A stretch of 64,000 nt of DNA from NCBI RefSeq assembly GCF_027580225.2, contig NW_027395283.1, positions 7,320,501-7,384,500 on the forward strand, read 5' to 3'. Of the stretch, positions 23,818 to 34,165 are shown one piece after another (the stretch's first letter is position 1; each line of letters begins with the position of its first letter). Under the pieces are notes generated by a model, which was not told where the DNA came from, made no database searches, and saw only the letters and a list, made by a program, of their open reading frames with translations. Source of the DNA: Misgurnus anguillicaudatus. Its lineage: Eukaryota; Chordata; Actinopteri; Cypriniformes; Cobitidae. The position numbers were made by a program, and so were the translations under genes.

Positions 23818-24024
23818 CACTGAAAAAAAATGATTCATTTAATTTAATCAATTTTTTTAAGGTAAGTGGTTGCAATCAATTTATTAAAGCTACATTTAAA
23901 CAAAAGTTTTATATTTTATTTTACGTTACTAATATTTTTTGTTTAAATGTAGCTTAAATAAATTGATTGCAACCACTTACCTTAAAAAAATTTATTAAAT
24001 TCAATGAATCATTTTTTTTCAGTG
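23818..24024. mobile_element. Palindromic MITE, 207 bp, TA-flanked
   Basis: TA (23816-23817) then CACTGAAAAAAAATGATTCA. The right end is TGAATCATTTTTTTTCAGTG followed by TA (24025-24026). The two arms of about 95 bp are almost perfect complements around a short loop. TA target and CACTG ends fit a Tc1/mariner-type foldback element. Confidence 0.8.
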
Positions 24025-24394
24025 TACTTAAGGCTCATTTTAAACCAAAGCCGTTGATAATAACTGAACGTTTCTAATTTCAGCGCTGTGTTGAATGAAA
24101 CTGTGTCTCAGTATGTTGTTGAACTCAAACAATGAGTGTAGAAATGTGACTTTGGTTCAAGTTTGGATGAATCTCTATGTGATCGTTTTATTAGCAGAAT
24201 CAAAGTGAATCATGTCAATGAAGATTGCTTTCAGATGACTGACCTTTAAACGCACACTTGAAGCTCTCAGCATGAAAACAGATCGAGATGAAAACAGTGA
24301 TAAACAGACAAACACAAAGCACAATATGATGTCAAAAGTTAAAGTCAAGAGAGAGGTGTGAACCATGACGAGACTTTTACTACAACTGCCAGAA

Positions 24395-24978
24395 TGACGA
24401 GATACTGAAACAGAAAACAGTTCAGGAAAATATAATTGTTCATCAAATGGATGTAAAGACAGCATATTTACATGAACCAATAGAATGACATTTAGGCTAT
24501 ATGAAACAACCAGAGGATTACGAGATAAAATCTCAAAGTAATACAAAACTGATGTGTATAAACTGAAAAAATCACTGTATGGACAGCTGATATAATTGAT
24601 AGAAGAAGTACTACAAGTTACTGCATTAACATGAACAAAAATGATCCATTAATCTCATGAAGACTAAAAAACAGTCTACTGTTACACTGTCCACATGTGA
24701 AGCTGAGTTTATGACATTAACTGTGACTGTACACGAGTGTTAGAAAACATTGATGGACTGAAATATCAATCTAGACTTTATGAAGACAATCAGGGTGTCA
24801 TAGCGTCAGAAAAAAATCCTGTAAACATGTGGACATTAAATGTCATTTTGTGAGGTCTGTGATAAAGGAGGACAGAATTAGTCTGAGATACTGTCCAACT
24901 GATGATATGATTGAAGATATACTAACAAAACCAGCAACAAACATCATGACATTTAACTCATTTATGTTTGCTGTATGA
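24395..24978 (+). pseudogene. Ty1/copia pol remnant (RT and RNase H)
   Basis: Fragments in shifting frames match copia polyprotein landmarks in order. They are HQMDVKTAYLHEP (RT, near 24441), the MKQPEDYE segment, KLKKSLYGQ (near 24561), KKQSTVTLSTCEAEFMTL (RNase H, near 24667), a DNQGV-type block, then KHVDIKCHFVR and the terminal DDMIEDILTKPAT, ending at a TGA at 24976. Many stops and deletions make it inert. A TGTGGGTGTTCAG sequence at 25010 may open its 3' LTR. Confidence 0.7.
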
Positions 24979-25009
24979 ATTTTCTTCTGTTGAAATGATC
25001 AAATAGAAA

Positions 25010-25187
25010 TGTGGGTGTTCAGATTTATAAGTATTGTGCTCTCATTTATATTTGATTTGTTTAACTTTTATTTTTGTGAGCCAGCCAATCACATTGCAGA
25101 GTGTATGTCATGTGACCTAATCAGTGACTGAATGAATTTTCATTTTCATGATGGTAGTTTGTGAAGTAGTTACAGGATAATTTTTTT
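25010..25187 (+). repeat. Possible 3' LTR fragment of the copia remnant
   Basis: Begins TGTGGG shortly after the pol stop and is interrupted at about 25188 by a LINE tail. No second copy is in the window, so this is inferred from position only. Confidence 0.3.
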
Positions 25188-25281
25188 TCAATTCAATTTT
25201 ATTTATATAGCGCTTTTCACAATTGGTGATTGTTTCAAAGCAGCTTTACATTAATAGAAGGAGTGGAAAGCACAGAAAAAC
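25188..25281 (-). repeat. L2-type LINE 3' tail, first half (split by insertion)
   Basis: AATTCAATTTTATTTATATA followed by GCGCTTTTCACAATTGGTGA matches the 3' UTR end of the LINE at 56930-57180. The alignment stops at 25281 and resumes at 34166, so one tail was split by the 8.9-kb element. Confidence 0.8.
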
Positions 25282-26182
25282 TATGGTATTACTTTTGTGT
25301 CAATATTATTTAATCAAAAATACAGTATTTGAGAGCAAAACTATTAAATTGTTGTAAAAGAATTTAATTCGCATTTAAAAAATGTTATCTTAAAATTATT
25401 TTAGTTACAAAATACAGTATTTGTTAACCAAATTTTTTGCAATATAATTTTTTCTTTGAGTAGTTTCATCACGTGTCCCTACATTTTGCTCTCTGCTACG
25501 CTGTTTTTGTTTGCGGATCAAAAATCTTTGCTTTTGAGTCAAAAAGTTTTGGATGCAAGTTACAAGCGTCTCAGTGGGCGGGATCAACCTAGTTGAATGA
25601 AAGACCCGTTTCTATTGGCCACTACTGTCACCATTTGGCCACGCCCACCACGGAAGTCTGCCTGTAGAACGAGGAGAGCGATGCTGTGCTATGGAGAGCG
25701 GCATATTGTTTGTAAGGTACGAAAGATCATTTAATGTCATAAACTCTGTGGAATGTGAATAAAAATGAATATCTTGTGTTTTACCATCCATATGTTTTAA
25801 TTTCTCTTATTTAAATATGCAACGTTAGTTATTAGCATTAGCTTCCGGAGGCTATTGCGTCCAGTGGCCGGTTGCATAAAACTTAAAGACTAGTCTTAAA
25901 AGTTAGTCATGAATTTTTTTCTTCAAGACTGATCATAACTGTTTTAAGTATGTTGCATAGAAAGGTAGATTGGTCTAATTTAAATCCAAATAATAAGACT
26001 GATTAGCCCTAACTAATTGCTAGTTAGTCAGAATCATTCTTAAGACGCAGTCTTAATGTCACGGCTATGTTTATGCAACCGGCCCCAGAGTTTGCTTTAT
26101 CCAGCTAACGTTAAGTCTTACACAGATATTAATACCACGCTTTTATTAGTAAGTTAATCACTTACTGCATACGGACATAAAA
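25282..26182. repeat. Left long TIR of the 8.9-kb element
   Basis: This pairs with 32459-34165 in inverted orientation, including a CCACGCCCACCACGGAAG segment and CGATGCTGTGCTATGGAGAG. It carries a 220-bp MITE (25865-26084) that the right arm lacks, and it is intact where the right arm has a 1-kb insertion. Confidence 0.85.
25865..26084. mobile_element. 220-bp MITE inserted in the left TIR
   Basis: The ends TGGCCGGTTGCATAAAAC and GTTTATGCAACCGGCC are inverted. CCAG is duplicated at 25861-25864 and 26085-26088. The right arm of the host element (near 32555) preserves the empty site as a single CCAG, which proves the insertion. Confidence 0.85.
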
Positions 26183-26925
26183 ACAAATATTAATATTACA
26201 TATTATGTAATTGCACGACTATATTTTCCCCAAGTTATTTTTACATTGGAAGTTCTTAGTGTTGATACTGCTTAAATATTACTCAATACGTGAAGAATGA
26301 ATCCTGTAATGGCACTTATGTAAATGTTTAATTGTTTATGTATTCAAACAATATCCAGTTGAAGAAATTTGAATGTATGTTTATTCACATAGCAGATGCC
26401 TTTATTCAAATCCATTTACAAATGAAAAAGCATTTAAGGGCGGTTTCCTGGACAAGGATTATCTTAAACCAGGACTAGGCCTTAGTTTAATTAAGAAATA
26501 TAACTAGTTTTAACAAACATGCCTTACTAAAACATTACTTGTGTGCATTTTGAGGCAAAACAAATGGCATTGATGTATTTTAAGATATGTCAGCGCAAGT
26601 TGTTTTCAGTTTTGACAGCTCTTACATTTATTTTAGTAGGACTAGTCTAATCCCTGTCGGGGAAACCGCCCCAAAATGTTTTGTCCAAAGGCCCATGTAA
26701 TGTTTAGTAAGACACTTAATATACAACACTTGTTTTGTATCTATGTAATTTGTATTTATTTCTCAGATGATTCTTCACTAGAGGTTACATTGACAATGAC
26801 AGGAAGGATGGCTGGGGATTCCAAGATCTGATAAAAAAAAGTTACATGAAGATACTTGGACTACTCATGGGACCAAAGAGCTGTAAGCAGAATAATTTGG
26901 AGTACAGTTTTCAACTGAAAGGATG
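26183..26925. other. Core flank of the 8.9-kb element with a GGGCGGTTTCC MITE
   Basis: Mostly unrecognised AT-rich DNA. Positions 26438-26671 are bounded by GGGCGGTTTCC and its complement GGAAACCGCCC, with AGGATTA/TAATCC subterminal matches, and look like a further small MITE. No gene was seen. Confidence 0.45.
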
Positions 26926-27655
26926 TTGGTCACCTCAGCAAATACAGTAAATTACTTTTATTAGACAGAAATCTTTCTTTTGAAACCCACATCACAAAAG
27001 CAGACTTCTTCCAGCAGAACATATCAACCGTCTCCGATGTAAAGAACCTTGTTCATGCATTTATGACATCTAGATTAGATTACTGGGTGGTTGTCCTGCA
27101 TCCTTAATTAATAGGCTACAATTAGTGCAAAATCCCAGCTGCTAGAGTTCTTAAAAGGTCACGCAAGTTCATATAACCCCAAATTTAGCATCTCTACAAT
27201 AGTTACCAGTTAAATTCTGTATCGATTACAAAATATTGCTACTCACTTATAAAGTCCCAAATGGTTAAGCTCCTACAGACAGAACTTCTAGTATGCTACA
27301 AACAATCATGCTCCTTAATATCTCAAAACTCCAGACTTTTAGTAGTTCCTAGGATAGCAAAATCTACCAAAGCAGGGCAAGTTTTTTCCACCTATGGAAA
27401 CTGTGGAACAGCCTTACTGACACTGTTCAGACACTCTCTCCCAGTTTAAATCTAGCCTAAAGACACCTCTTCAGTGTGCATAAACATAATTTCATCCTGT
27501 AACTTTGCATTAAGTTAAAATAACTTTTTTTTTAAATTATCCTTAACCTAAAAAGCTCTAAACAGCAGCTATGGTCATTTTCTCTATTTGCTTTTTTTAA
27601 ACTTCAGATTACGCAAACTCCAGTCTGGATCCTGTCTCTATCAGATGACCCTACA
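26926..27655 (+). pseudogene. L2-type LINE ORF2 C-terminus and 3' UTR, decayed, first part
   Basis: Translated blocks match the C-terminal region of the L2 ORF2 at 57897-58500. They include a TSFFQQNISTVSDVKNLVHA-like segment, MTSRLDYW (near 27060), LQLVQNP, YKILLLTYKVPNG-like and PKLWNSL-type pieces. They are broken by stops and frameshifts. The matching terminal tail resumes at 31418 after the hAT-like insertion. Confidence 0.65.
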
Positions 27656-28039
27656 CAGGGGCGTCATGCACCAATTTTTTTTAAGGGGGCACAGTGTCAA
27701 CCGCTCACAGAAATTTGTGCATACACAGACATCAAACGAAATATTATAGAGCTTTCAGCCTTTCCATGGCACTTACATTTCTAACAATCTGAAAACCCCT
27801 ACTTTTTGATGACTAACTTTAATATCAAATACTATTCAATCGGAATAATGACACATTTGCATCATATTTACATCTGAAACGGCATGTTTTATTTATTTAA
27901 GTCTTAATGGCTTGTTTAATTGTGTCATTAATGCATTTTGCACAACAACTGCATTATCATATAAAATTAATGTAATTTTAAATCCATAAAGTATATAAAC
28001 AACGAAAATGACATACACTGTAAAAAAATAATATGCACC

Positions 28040-28470
28040 ATCTACTCAATAAAATTGTGGCAACAGATTACAAGCAATATCATTAATTACATTTAACAAA
28101 TCAAAATTGATTTAGATTTACTCTATAAACTCCTTAATATTAACATATTCAAAAAGCCAAACTGCAATTTGCAATTAAAAATTTTATTAAAATTTAAACA
28201 AAAATATTGGGTATACTAGACAAAGATCTAGCACTATACAATAAAAAATATTATACCATATGTACTCAATAAAAGTGTGGCAACAGATTACAAGCAATAT
28301 CATTAATTAAATTCAACAAATAAAAATTGAGTTAGAATCCCTCCATAAACTCTTTAATAGTAACCCATTCAAAAAGGTAATCTGCAATTTGCAATTAGAA
28401 ATTAATTTAAATGTAAACAAAATATTGGGTATACAGGACAAAGACCTAGCACTATACAATAAATACTATT
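28040..28470. repeat. Two-copy tandem duplication, about 215 bp each
   Basis: About 28040-28255 and 28262-28470 share TGTGGCAACAGATTACAAGC, GCAATTTGCAATTA, TATTGGGTATAC and CTAGCACTATACAATAAA in the same order, with scattered substitutions. Confidence 0.8.
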
Positions 28471-28754
28471 TAATTATACTATTTTAATTTAACATCATAC
28501 ATTAATATTTTTATTAGTAATGAGTAATATATCTGATTTCAGAATGACAGACAAAGATGAATCAATTCTTATTTTATTGCAGTCAAAAGAACAGGAAAGC
28601 ATCTCATTTTAATGGTGTATTTGTAACAGTGTACAAAAAGTATTTTACAGTCTTTAAAGAAAATCGTCCACATTTCCCGACGAAAGGTTCCATGTTTGTG
28701 TTCTGTTACATTGATTCACACACAGAAAATCAGACAGCAGTTTAGACTTACTGT

Positions 28755-29003
28755 ACTGTAATCAGTTCATAAACTTTGAAGAATCCAGCTCCAAGAAAAG
28801 TTTCTGAAACACCTGAAAAGATGCCTCGGATACTGGAGATTCAATGCATAGATCCAATCCAATGAGGATAAAGCCTGCCCTGGGAACACCTTTAAGGCCT
28901 CGATAACAATCCCAGCATCCTTTGGGCTTCCACTCCTAGAAAATCCATTCTTTACAATTACAGCCATCACAAGCTGCTCAAGTCCCGCCTCTTCATCTTT
29001 ATC
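28755..29003 (-). pseudogene. Terminal exon of a SAMD3-like gene, frameshifted
   Basis: Read on the minus strand, a TTTAATGTTACAG acceptor (ending at 29004) opens an exon reading DKDEEAGLEQLVMAVIVKNG, then GSPKDAGIVIEALKVF, then YALNLQYPRHL. After a frameshift the reading is FQVFQKLFLELDSSKFMN and a stop. From memory this matches the conserved C-terminus of fish 'sterile alpha motif domain-containing protein 3-like' proteins. The shift just before FQVFQ removes a few residues, so this copy would encode a damaged C-terminus. It is carried inside the TA-flanked element. Confidence 0.55.
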
Positions 29004-29415
29004 CTGTAACATTAAACAGCAAATATGTCTTAAAACCTTTATAAATGAATACAGCTTGAATATTGAAATAATCCACACATTAAACTTGTATATTAAAATG
29101 TTTTAAAGAAAACTGGAAGATATGTGCAATGGAGTTCATCTGAGTTTAAGGCTTATTAGGTGTGTTTGAAATGTGCAGTAATATCGAAAACTGATAATAA
29201 ATTCTCATTGGAATTACAAATAATATCAAAAAATGTTTGAAAAGATATATAATCTATATTTATAATTAGGGCAAATCTTTTCCCTACATTTTTTTCTGTC
29301 ACACGACAGTCACATATTTGTTTGTTAACCAAGTTACTCACATGTGTATATACACACACATACACTATATACACAATATAATATGTACAATATATTTATT
29401 TAATAATATTCCTCA

Positions 29416-29500
29416 CCTTTTGTTGTGAATAAAGTTCTCCCTCAGCAATGTTTCACGTTGTCTGCAGGAAACTGCAGTACAGGCCTTCATGAACACACAA
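29416..29500 (-). other. Exon-like block with donor, diverged copy
   Basis: Minus-strand sequence ends ...CACAACAAAAG followed by GTGAGGAA, paralleling the block at 29608-29770. It shares AATTGTGTG(T/C)TCA upstream and the CAAAAGGTGAG junction, but its frame is poor. Confidence 0.35.
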
Positions 29501-29607
29501 TTTAGATAATAGGTCGCGAAATTAATAATAATAAATGTTCAATTTACATTATGTAGAAAGCTTAAACATTTTAAAAAGACAACTTATACATTTAATGTCT
29601 TACTCAC

Positions 29608-29770
29608 CTTTTGTGGAATTAAATGAATAATGTTATATTTCCCCTCAGTAATGATACTGTACTCCAGTAAGAGACCTTTGTCAAACAATTCAGTCAGAAA
29701 TGGTTCATGTTTTCCGCGGGAAAATTCAACACAGGGCGTCGCAATTGAGCACACAATTAATTTACAGCGG
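29608..29770 (-). other. Exon-like open block with GTGAGTA donor
   Basis: On the minus strand an uninterrupted frame includes VEFSRGKHEPFLTELFDKG and EYSIITEGKYNIIHLIPQK and runs into a consensus donor (AAAAG then GTGAGTA at 29601-29607). No clear acceptor was found upstream. It may belong to the same captured gene as the SAMD3-like exon. The family is not recognised. Confidence 0.4.
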
Positions 29771-31417
29771 AGAATAGTTTTACATTACCAATTTATTAGA
29801 ATACTTTGTGGATATAATTAACACAAAACTAAATAAACCGAAAAAGACCGCAGTAAAGTCACATTTATCTTTAAAACACGAACCAAGCGAGCGAGCGAGC
29901 AGAATTTGTCATAATAGATACATACATGATACATATCTATGAGAGTTAGTGATAAGAGAACCCACCCATTCAGAGGAACAGTATGATTGGTCAGTTTTTC
30001 TGTCACTTAAAATGAGTTGCATCTGGACCACCAATCGCAGCATGCGAATCGACGAATGCGTCCTAGATATGCGACCTCCTGGGCCCTAAAGCTGAAGTTA
30101 CGTCCAAACCCAGTTCATATTAATCCTTATTGTAATTAATATTTATAAATTACAAACAAATTATACAAAGAAACACTGCTTATAGACTTATAAGACCAAA
30201 GATTGCCCGTTAAATTTACCCGAAATGAATTTTATCCACAGTTTAAACACTACATTGACGTCACAGCCAGCTGAGATTTTCAGAGAGACTGGCCGAGGTG
30301 AGGCGTCGTTGTCCCGTATATATATTCGCAGAGCGCCCGCTAATTATCTGGAGCTCCCATCGCCACAAAACTCGAAGGAAATGTTTAAATAGGCGATATC
30401 TTTATGAACCTACTGCAGATTCTTGTTTAAAAAACATACATTCTCGACTGAAATGCTTTCAAAACTTTGAATTTTGGCACAATAACAGAAATATTTCCTA
30501 AATCCGTCTGCTCAGCGCTCACGACCTGCATATAAACCCGGAATGGTTTTTAATTTAAAACAGCTGATTAATATTACGTTGGATTTATTCAGTATTCGCT
30601 ACATGCGCAGATACACAATAAGAATAGCTAAATCATTCACAAAAACAATAAGTTGTTTTTATTCCAGTCATTTTTAAAGAATTTTAACACAAAAAAAAAT
30701 ACCAAACTACATGAAATTAATTTTATTAAATAAAGTTTACATATTCAATTTCATCAAATCTACAAGCCTGCAGAATGACTTTTTACAGTGTAAGCTATAG
30801 CCACGTGATTGATTTTTACTGTTCAATAATGATTTAAAAAATATGTTTAGATAAAATTATTAGAGGAACAGATTTTTGCATTCAATTTTACCTCATATGT
30901 GAGCATGTGAGATTCCGCGCCTGCATGAACTCTGGCAAACTTTGATGAATCTCTACTTATATAACGTTGTGACGGTCACGTTTAAAACCATACATTTTCT
31001 ACACAGAGGAGGTTAACTGCACATTACCCTACTACTGGGGTTTGGAAATGTTTTGAGCGTTTCTAACATGTTTTAATTCCTCAGATAGCCAAATGCAGCA
31101 GCAAGCCAGCAACAGCAGAGAGCTCGTGAGCGCGCCCAAACGCTGATGACGTCTGCGACTGTGCTAAGTGCAGCACCAGCTGCCGCCAGAATAAAAGTAA
31201 TGTAACATGATCAAAACACTATCAAAACAGCGAAAATCTCTGAAAAGTGACAAGGATGCAGCACAGAATGTATAACAGTGTGCATATTAAATAGATTAAA
31301 AGTCAAATAACAGATTAATGGACGCTTATTTGATTTTGAGGTTGGATGCAAAATCCATTGGCTCAAAAAACCAAGGGGGCACGTGCCCCCTTAGTTTGAA
31401 TGGGCATGACGCCTCTA

Positions 31418-31500
31418 AGGAAAGTTGACATTGGCCATCATGAGGACTTCAAAACTGTTCAAAGCGCTATACAAATAAATGTGAACAAAATTGAATTGTT
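31418..31500 (+). repeat. L2-type LINE 3' tail, second part
   Basis: Contains TTCAAAGCGCTATACAAATA and a short AATTGAATTG tail, the 3' end expected of the LINE fragment that begins at 26926. The hAT-like element sits between the two pieces. Confidence 0.65.
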
Positions 31501-32458
31501 TGAAGTCAACAGCAGAGATGAGGATGCCACAATACATCCTCTCCTCAACAGATCTTGCATTACAAAGTGATATTGACATCTTTCTTGGCCTCTCTGATTA
31601 CAATCCTCCCAATCATTCCTGCAACACAAGAAGCACAAATTACTTTTATGTCACAAATCACAGTTTGTCATTAAAGTCTGGTCTACTTGCTACTTTTAAA
31701 GATCTTCATATCAAAATGTCTTAAATACTGGATGTTTATTAATGAATTTTGTTTAGTTACTAATATATTTATTTACATTTACACATTTTTTCATATTCAT
31801 TCATTTTATCCTAAACTATTTTGCTTGTTGTTTCATTACTGCAGATTATTTATGTTGGGTGATGCATTGTCTTCATAAGTAGATATAAGTATATCAGTGG
31901 TCTCCTCTGGCTAAAGATTTTTGATAATGTCATAAGACAAAGTAGCATTGTGTAATATTTTATATGTTGTTTAAAATATGTTACAAGACGAGTCAGACAG
32001 ACCATTGACAGTGCAGCTAAGATTATTCAATAAACCATTTTTATTTTATTCTTTATCATTTTGTCCCCTGCCTGATGCTCTCATCTCTGTACCTTGTGGT
32101 TGAGTAAAAGCATTAACTCACCACAGAGTTGTCTATCTTTGAGCAATGGACAAAGTCATTTTCCTGACTAAGAGAGGTCTAGTAAAACTAAGAACTAGTG
32201 AACTGGACTTGCTTCTTGTATCGGTTTAATCTAACATTTTTGGCATAGTCATATTTGGATCTATCAATGTCATTAAATGCCCACCTGATCTTACTCTATT
32301 ATATGTCATAGCTGCTATGCTAGAATTAATTGTATAAAATAATTGTATAATTTATCATTTCTGTTCAAAAAAAGAAATACTAATTTTGTAGTCAATTACA
32401 CAAAAATATTCAGCCTGCAACAGCAAACTTGCACGATTGCGTCACATCATAAGTACAT
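31501..32458. other. Core flank of the 8.9-kb element
   Basis: AT-rich sequence between the LINE tail and the right TIR. Short open frames at 31491-31878 show no recognisable motif. Confidence 0.4.
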
Positions 32459-32896
32459 TTTATGTCCGTATGTAGTAAGTGATTAACTTACTAATAAAAG
32501 CGTGGTATTAATATATCTGTGTAAGACTTGCGTTAGCTGTATAAAGCAAACTCTGGACGCAATAGCCTCCGAAAGCTAATAACTAACGTTGCATATTTAG
32601 ATAAGAGAGATTAAAACATATGGAAGGTTAAACACAAGATATTCATTTTTATACACATTCCACAGAGTTTATGACATTAAATGATCTTTCGTACCTTACA
32701 AACAATATGCCGCTCTCCATAGCACAGCATCGCTCTCCTTGTTCAACAGGCAGACTTCCGTCAAAGAGTATAGAAGCCCAAGAGGCGAAACTCTGTTGTG
32801 TTATGGGTAACAGTCTGTAGATGGCGCTGCAGAGCCACGGCCGCCATTATGGACTGTAAGCTGCTGAAATCGTTAGCGCGCCTCACAACTGTGAAG

Positions 32897-32983
32897 ATGA
32901 GCAAGTGGTTAAAACGCAAGCAGTGTTCTGCAATAAATTGCAAAAATTATCAGTCCACCAGAAACTTGTTAATATTTTTGTGA
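32897..32983 (+). pseudogene. THAP-domain N-terminal fragment
   Basis: An ATG at 32897 opens MSKWLKRKQCSAINCKNYQ, with the C-x4-C spacing and the C(S/C)A-x-N-C context of the THAP zinc-finger start used for DNA binding by P-type transposases. A stop follows at 32981. The remaining C-terminal histidine and AVPTIF-type motif are absent. An in-frame upstream ATG exists at 32798. Confidence 0.55.
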
Positions 32984-33276
32984 TATTCTATGTAAAAGAT
33001 GAACTCTTAAGAAATGTTCATTTATAATTTTATTTATTTATTTTTCCAAATCATATATATGATGTTCACTCATTTCAAAATCAACATTTGAATAAATATC
33101 TTATTACTGTGTGTCTGCCTATATATTATTCCATGAATTTCTGTTATTCATATAACAAGGAAAATGCATAATATAACATAAATATTGATAGATTAAAGGT
33201 TTGCAGTAATTTTATAATTGTATCTTTGCAAACTGTAAGTGGTAGGCTAATGAAGCCGATTCGGTGGGGGACATAC

Positions 33277-33549
33277 CCTTACGAAAAAGAATCTTATAGT
33301 ATTTTTGGACAAAATAGTATAGTAATCTTATAGGAATACTATAGTAATTTGGGACATATAGAAGTACGATAAGACTACTATAGAAATACTATAGCAGCTT
33401 TCAAATATTATAGAGGTATTAGAACATCACAGAAGTATGTTATGTTCTGTAATACCTCTATAATATCCTAGAGCCGCTATAGTATTTCTATAGTAGTCTT
33501 ATCGTACTTTTATAGTAATATTTTGTCCCAAAATACTATTTTCCTAAGG
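33277..33549. mobile_element. Foldback MITE nested in the P-like element
   Basis: Long inverted arms share ATAAGACTACTATAGAAATA, AGTACGAT and GGACAAAATA around a centre near 33420-33440. The sequence is dominated by CTATAGTA motifs. Confidence 0.7.
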
Positions 33550-34165
33550 ATAATTAGGCCATGCATAACCACGTTGTTTTCGTATTTAGATATGACAACC
33601 AGAAAAAAAAAATAAGTTATGCCAAGTTTTTGTTATGTTAAGTTGGTTCAGTGCCATTGACTCTCATTATTTTTCAGCGTTTTCCTTCAGTTTTCAGTCC
33701 ATAATGGCGGCCGCGCCGTCACATCATGGGGGCAACTGTTGCTATGGAGCGTTCTATTGAGTTTCGCCTCTTGGGCTTCTATACTCTTTGCTTCCGTGGT
33801 GGGCGTGGCCAAATGGTGACAGTAGTGGCCAATAGAAACGGGTCTTTCATTCAACTAGGTTGATCCCGCCCACTGAGACGCTTGTAACTTGCATCCAAAA
33901 CTTTTTGACTCAAAAGCAAAGATTTTTGATCCGCAAACAAAAACAGCGTAGCAGAGAGCAAAATGTAGGAACACGCGATGAAACTACTCAAAGAAAAATT
34001 CATATTGCAAAAAATTTGGTTAACAAATACTGTATTTTGTAACTAAAATAATTTTAAGATAACATTTTTTAAATGCGAATTAAATTCTTTTACAACAATT
34101 TAATAGTTTTGCTCTCAAATACTGTATGTTTGATTGAATAATATTGACACAAAAGTAATACCATA

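Larger units (their letters stand above)
28016..30790. mobile_element. TA-flanked element carrying gene-like exons
   Basis: TA (28014-28015) then CACTGTAAAAA. The right end is TTTTTACAGTG followed by TA (30791-30792). Only about 11 bp of the termini pair, so the boundary is plausible rather than proven. The interior holds a tandem duplication (28040-28470) and minus-strand exon-like blocks similar to a SAMD3-like gene. No transposase was seen. Confidence 0.5.
27656..31417. mobile_element. hAT-like element inside the LINE fragment
   Basis: CAGGGGCGTCATGC at the left and GGCATGACGCCTCTA at the right are inverted. Subterminal AAGGGGGCAC motifs occur near both ends. The CAGGGG start is typical of hAT elements. 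An 8-bp target duplication is not visible, so one edge may have decayed. Once the nested element at 28016-30790 is removed, only about 1 kb of non-coding hAT sequence remains. Confidence 0.65.
32762..33790. mobile_element. P-element-like TIR element with THAP exon, 7-bp duplication
   Basis: Perfect inverted ends CAAAGAGTATAGAAGCCCAA and its complement bound a 1029-bp insertion flanked by CTTCCGT (32755-32761 and 33791-33797). The left arm of the host element keeps the empty site with one copy of this heptamer. A THAP-like start is encoded inside, consistent with the P/THAP9 superfamily. Only the first exon survives, so it is non-autonomous. Confidence 0.8.
25282..34165. mobile_element. 8.9-kb composite DNA element, 6-bp duplication, very long TIRs
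   Basis: The termini TATGGTATTACTTTTGTGTC and its exact complement are flanked by AAAAAC on both sides (25276-25281 and 34166-34171). The intact paralogous LINE tail near 57025 shows the empty site. The terminal inverted repeats run for about 0.7 kb of homologous sequence per arm once later insertions are subtracted. A 6-bp duplication with TAY termini is what I recall for the IS3EU superfamily; that assignment is tentative. No transposase was recognised. The core consists of short unique flanks and an inserted, itself interrupted, LINE fragment. Confidence 0.8.
32459..34165. repeat. Right long TIR of the 8.9-kb element
   Basis: Inverted partner of 25282-26182, in two pieces (32459-32761 and 33791-34165) because a THAP/P-like element sits between them. 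Confidence 0.85.

Noticed and set aside
28040..28470. CRISPR-like array
   Set aside because: Only two long diverged tandem copies without spacers. The 133-bp and 24-bp arrays likewise lack unique spacers, and the genome is eukaryotic.
27648..31425. 8-bp target duplication for the CAGGGG hAT-like element
   Set aside because: The flanks ACCCTACA and AGGAAAGT do not match, so no duplication is claimed.
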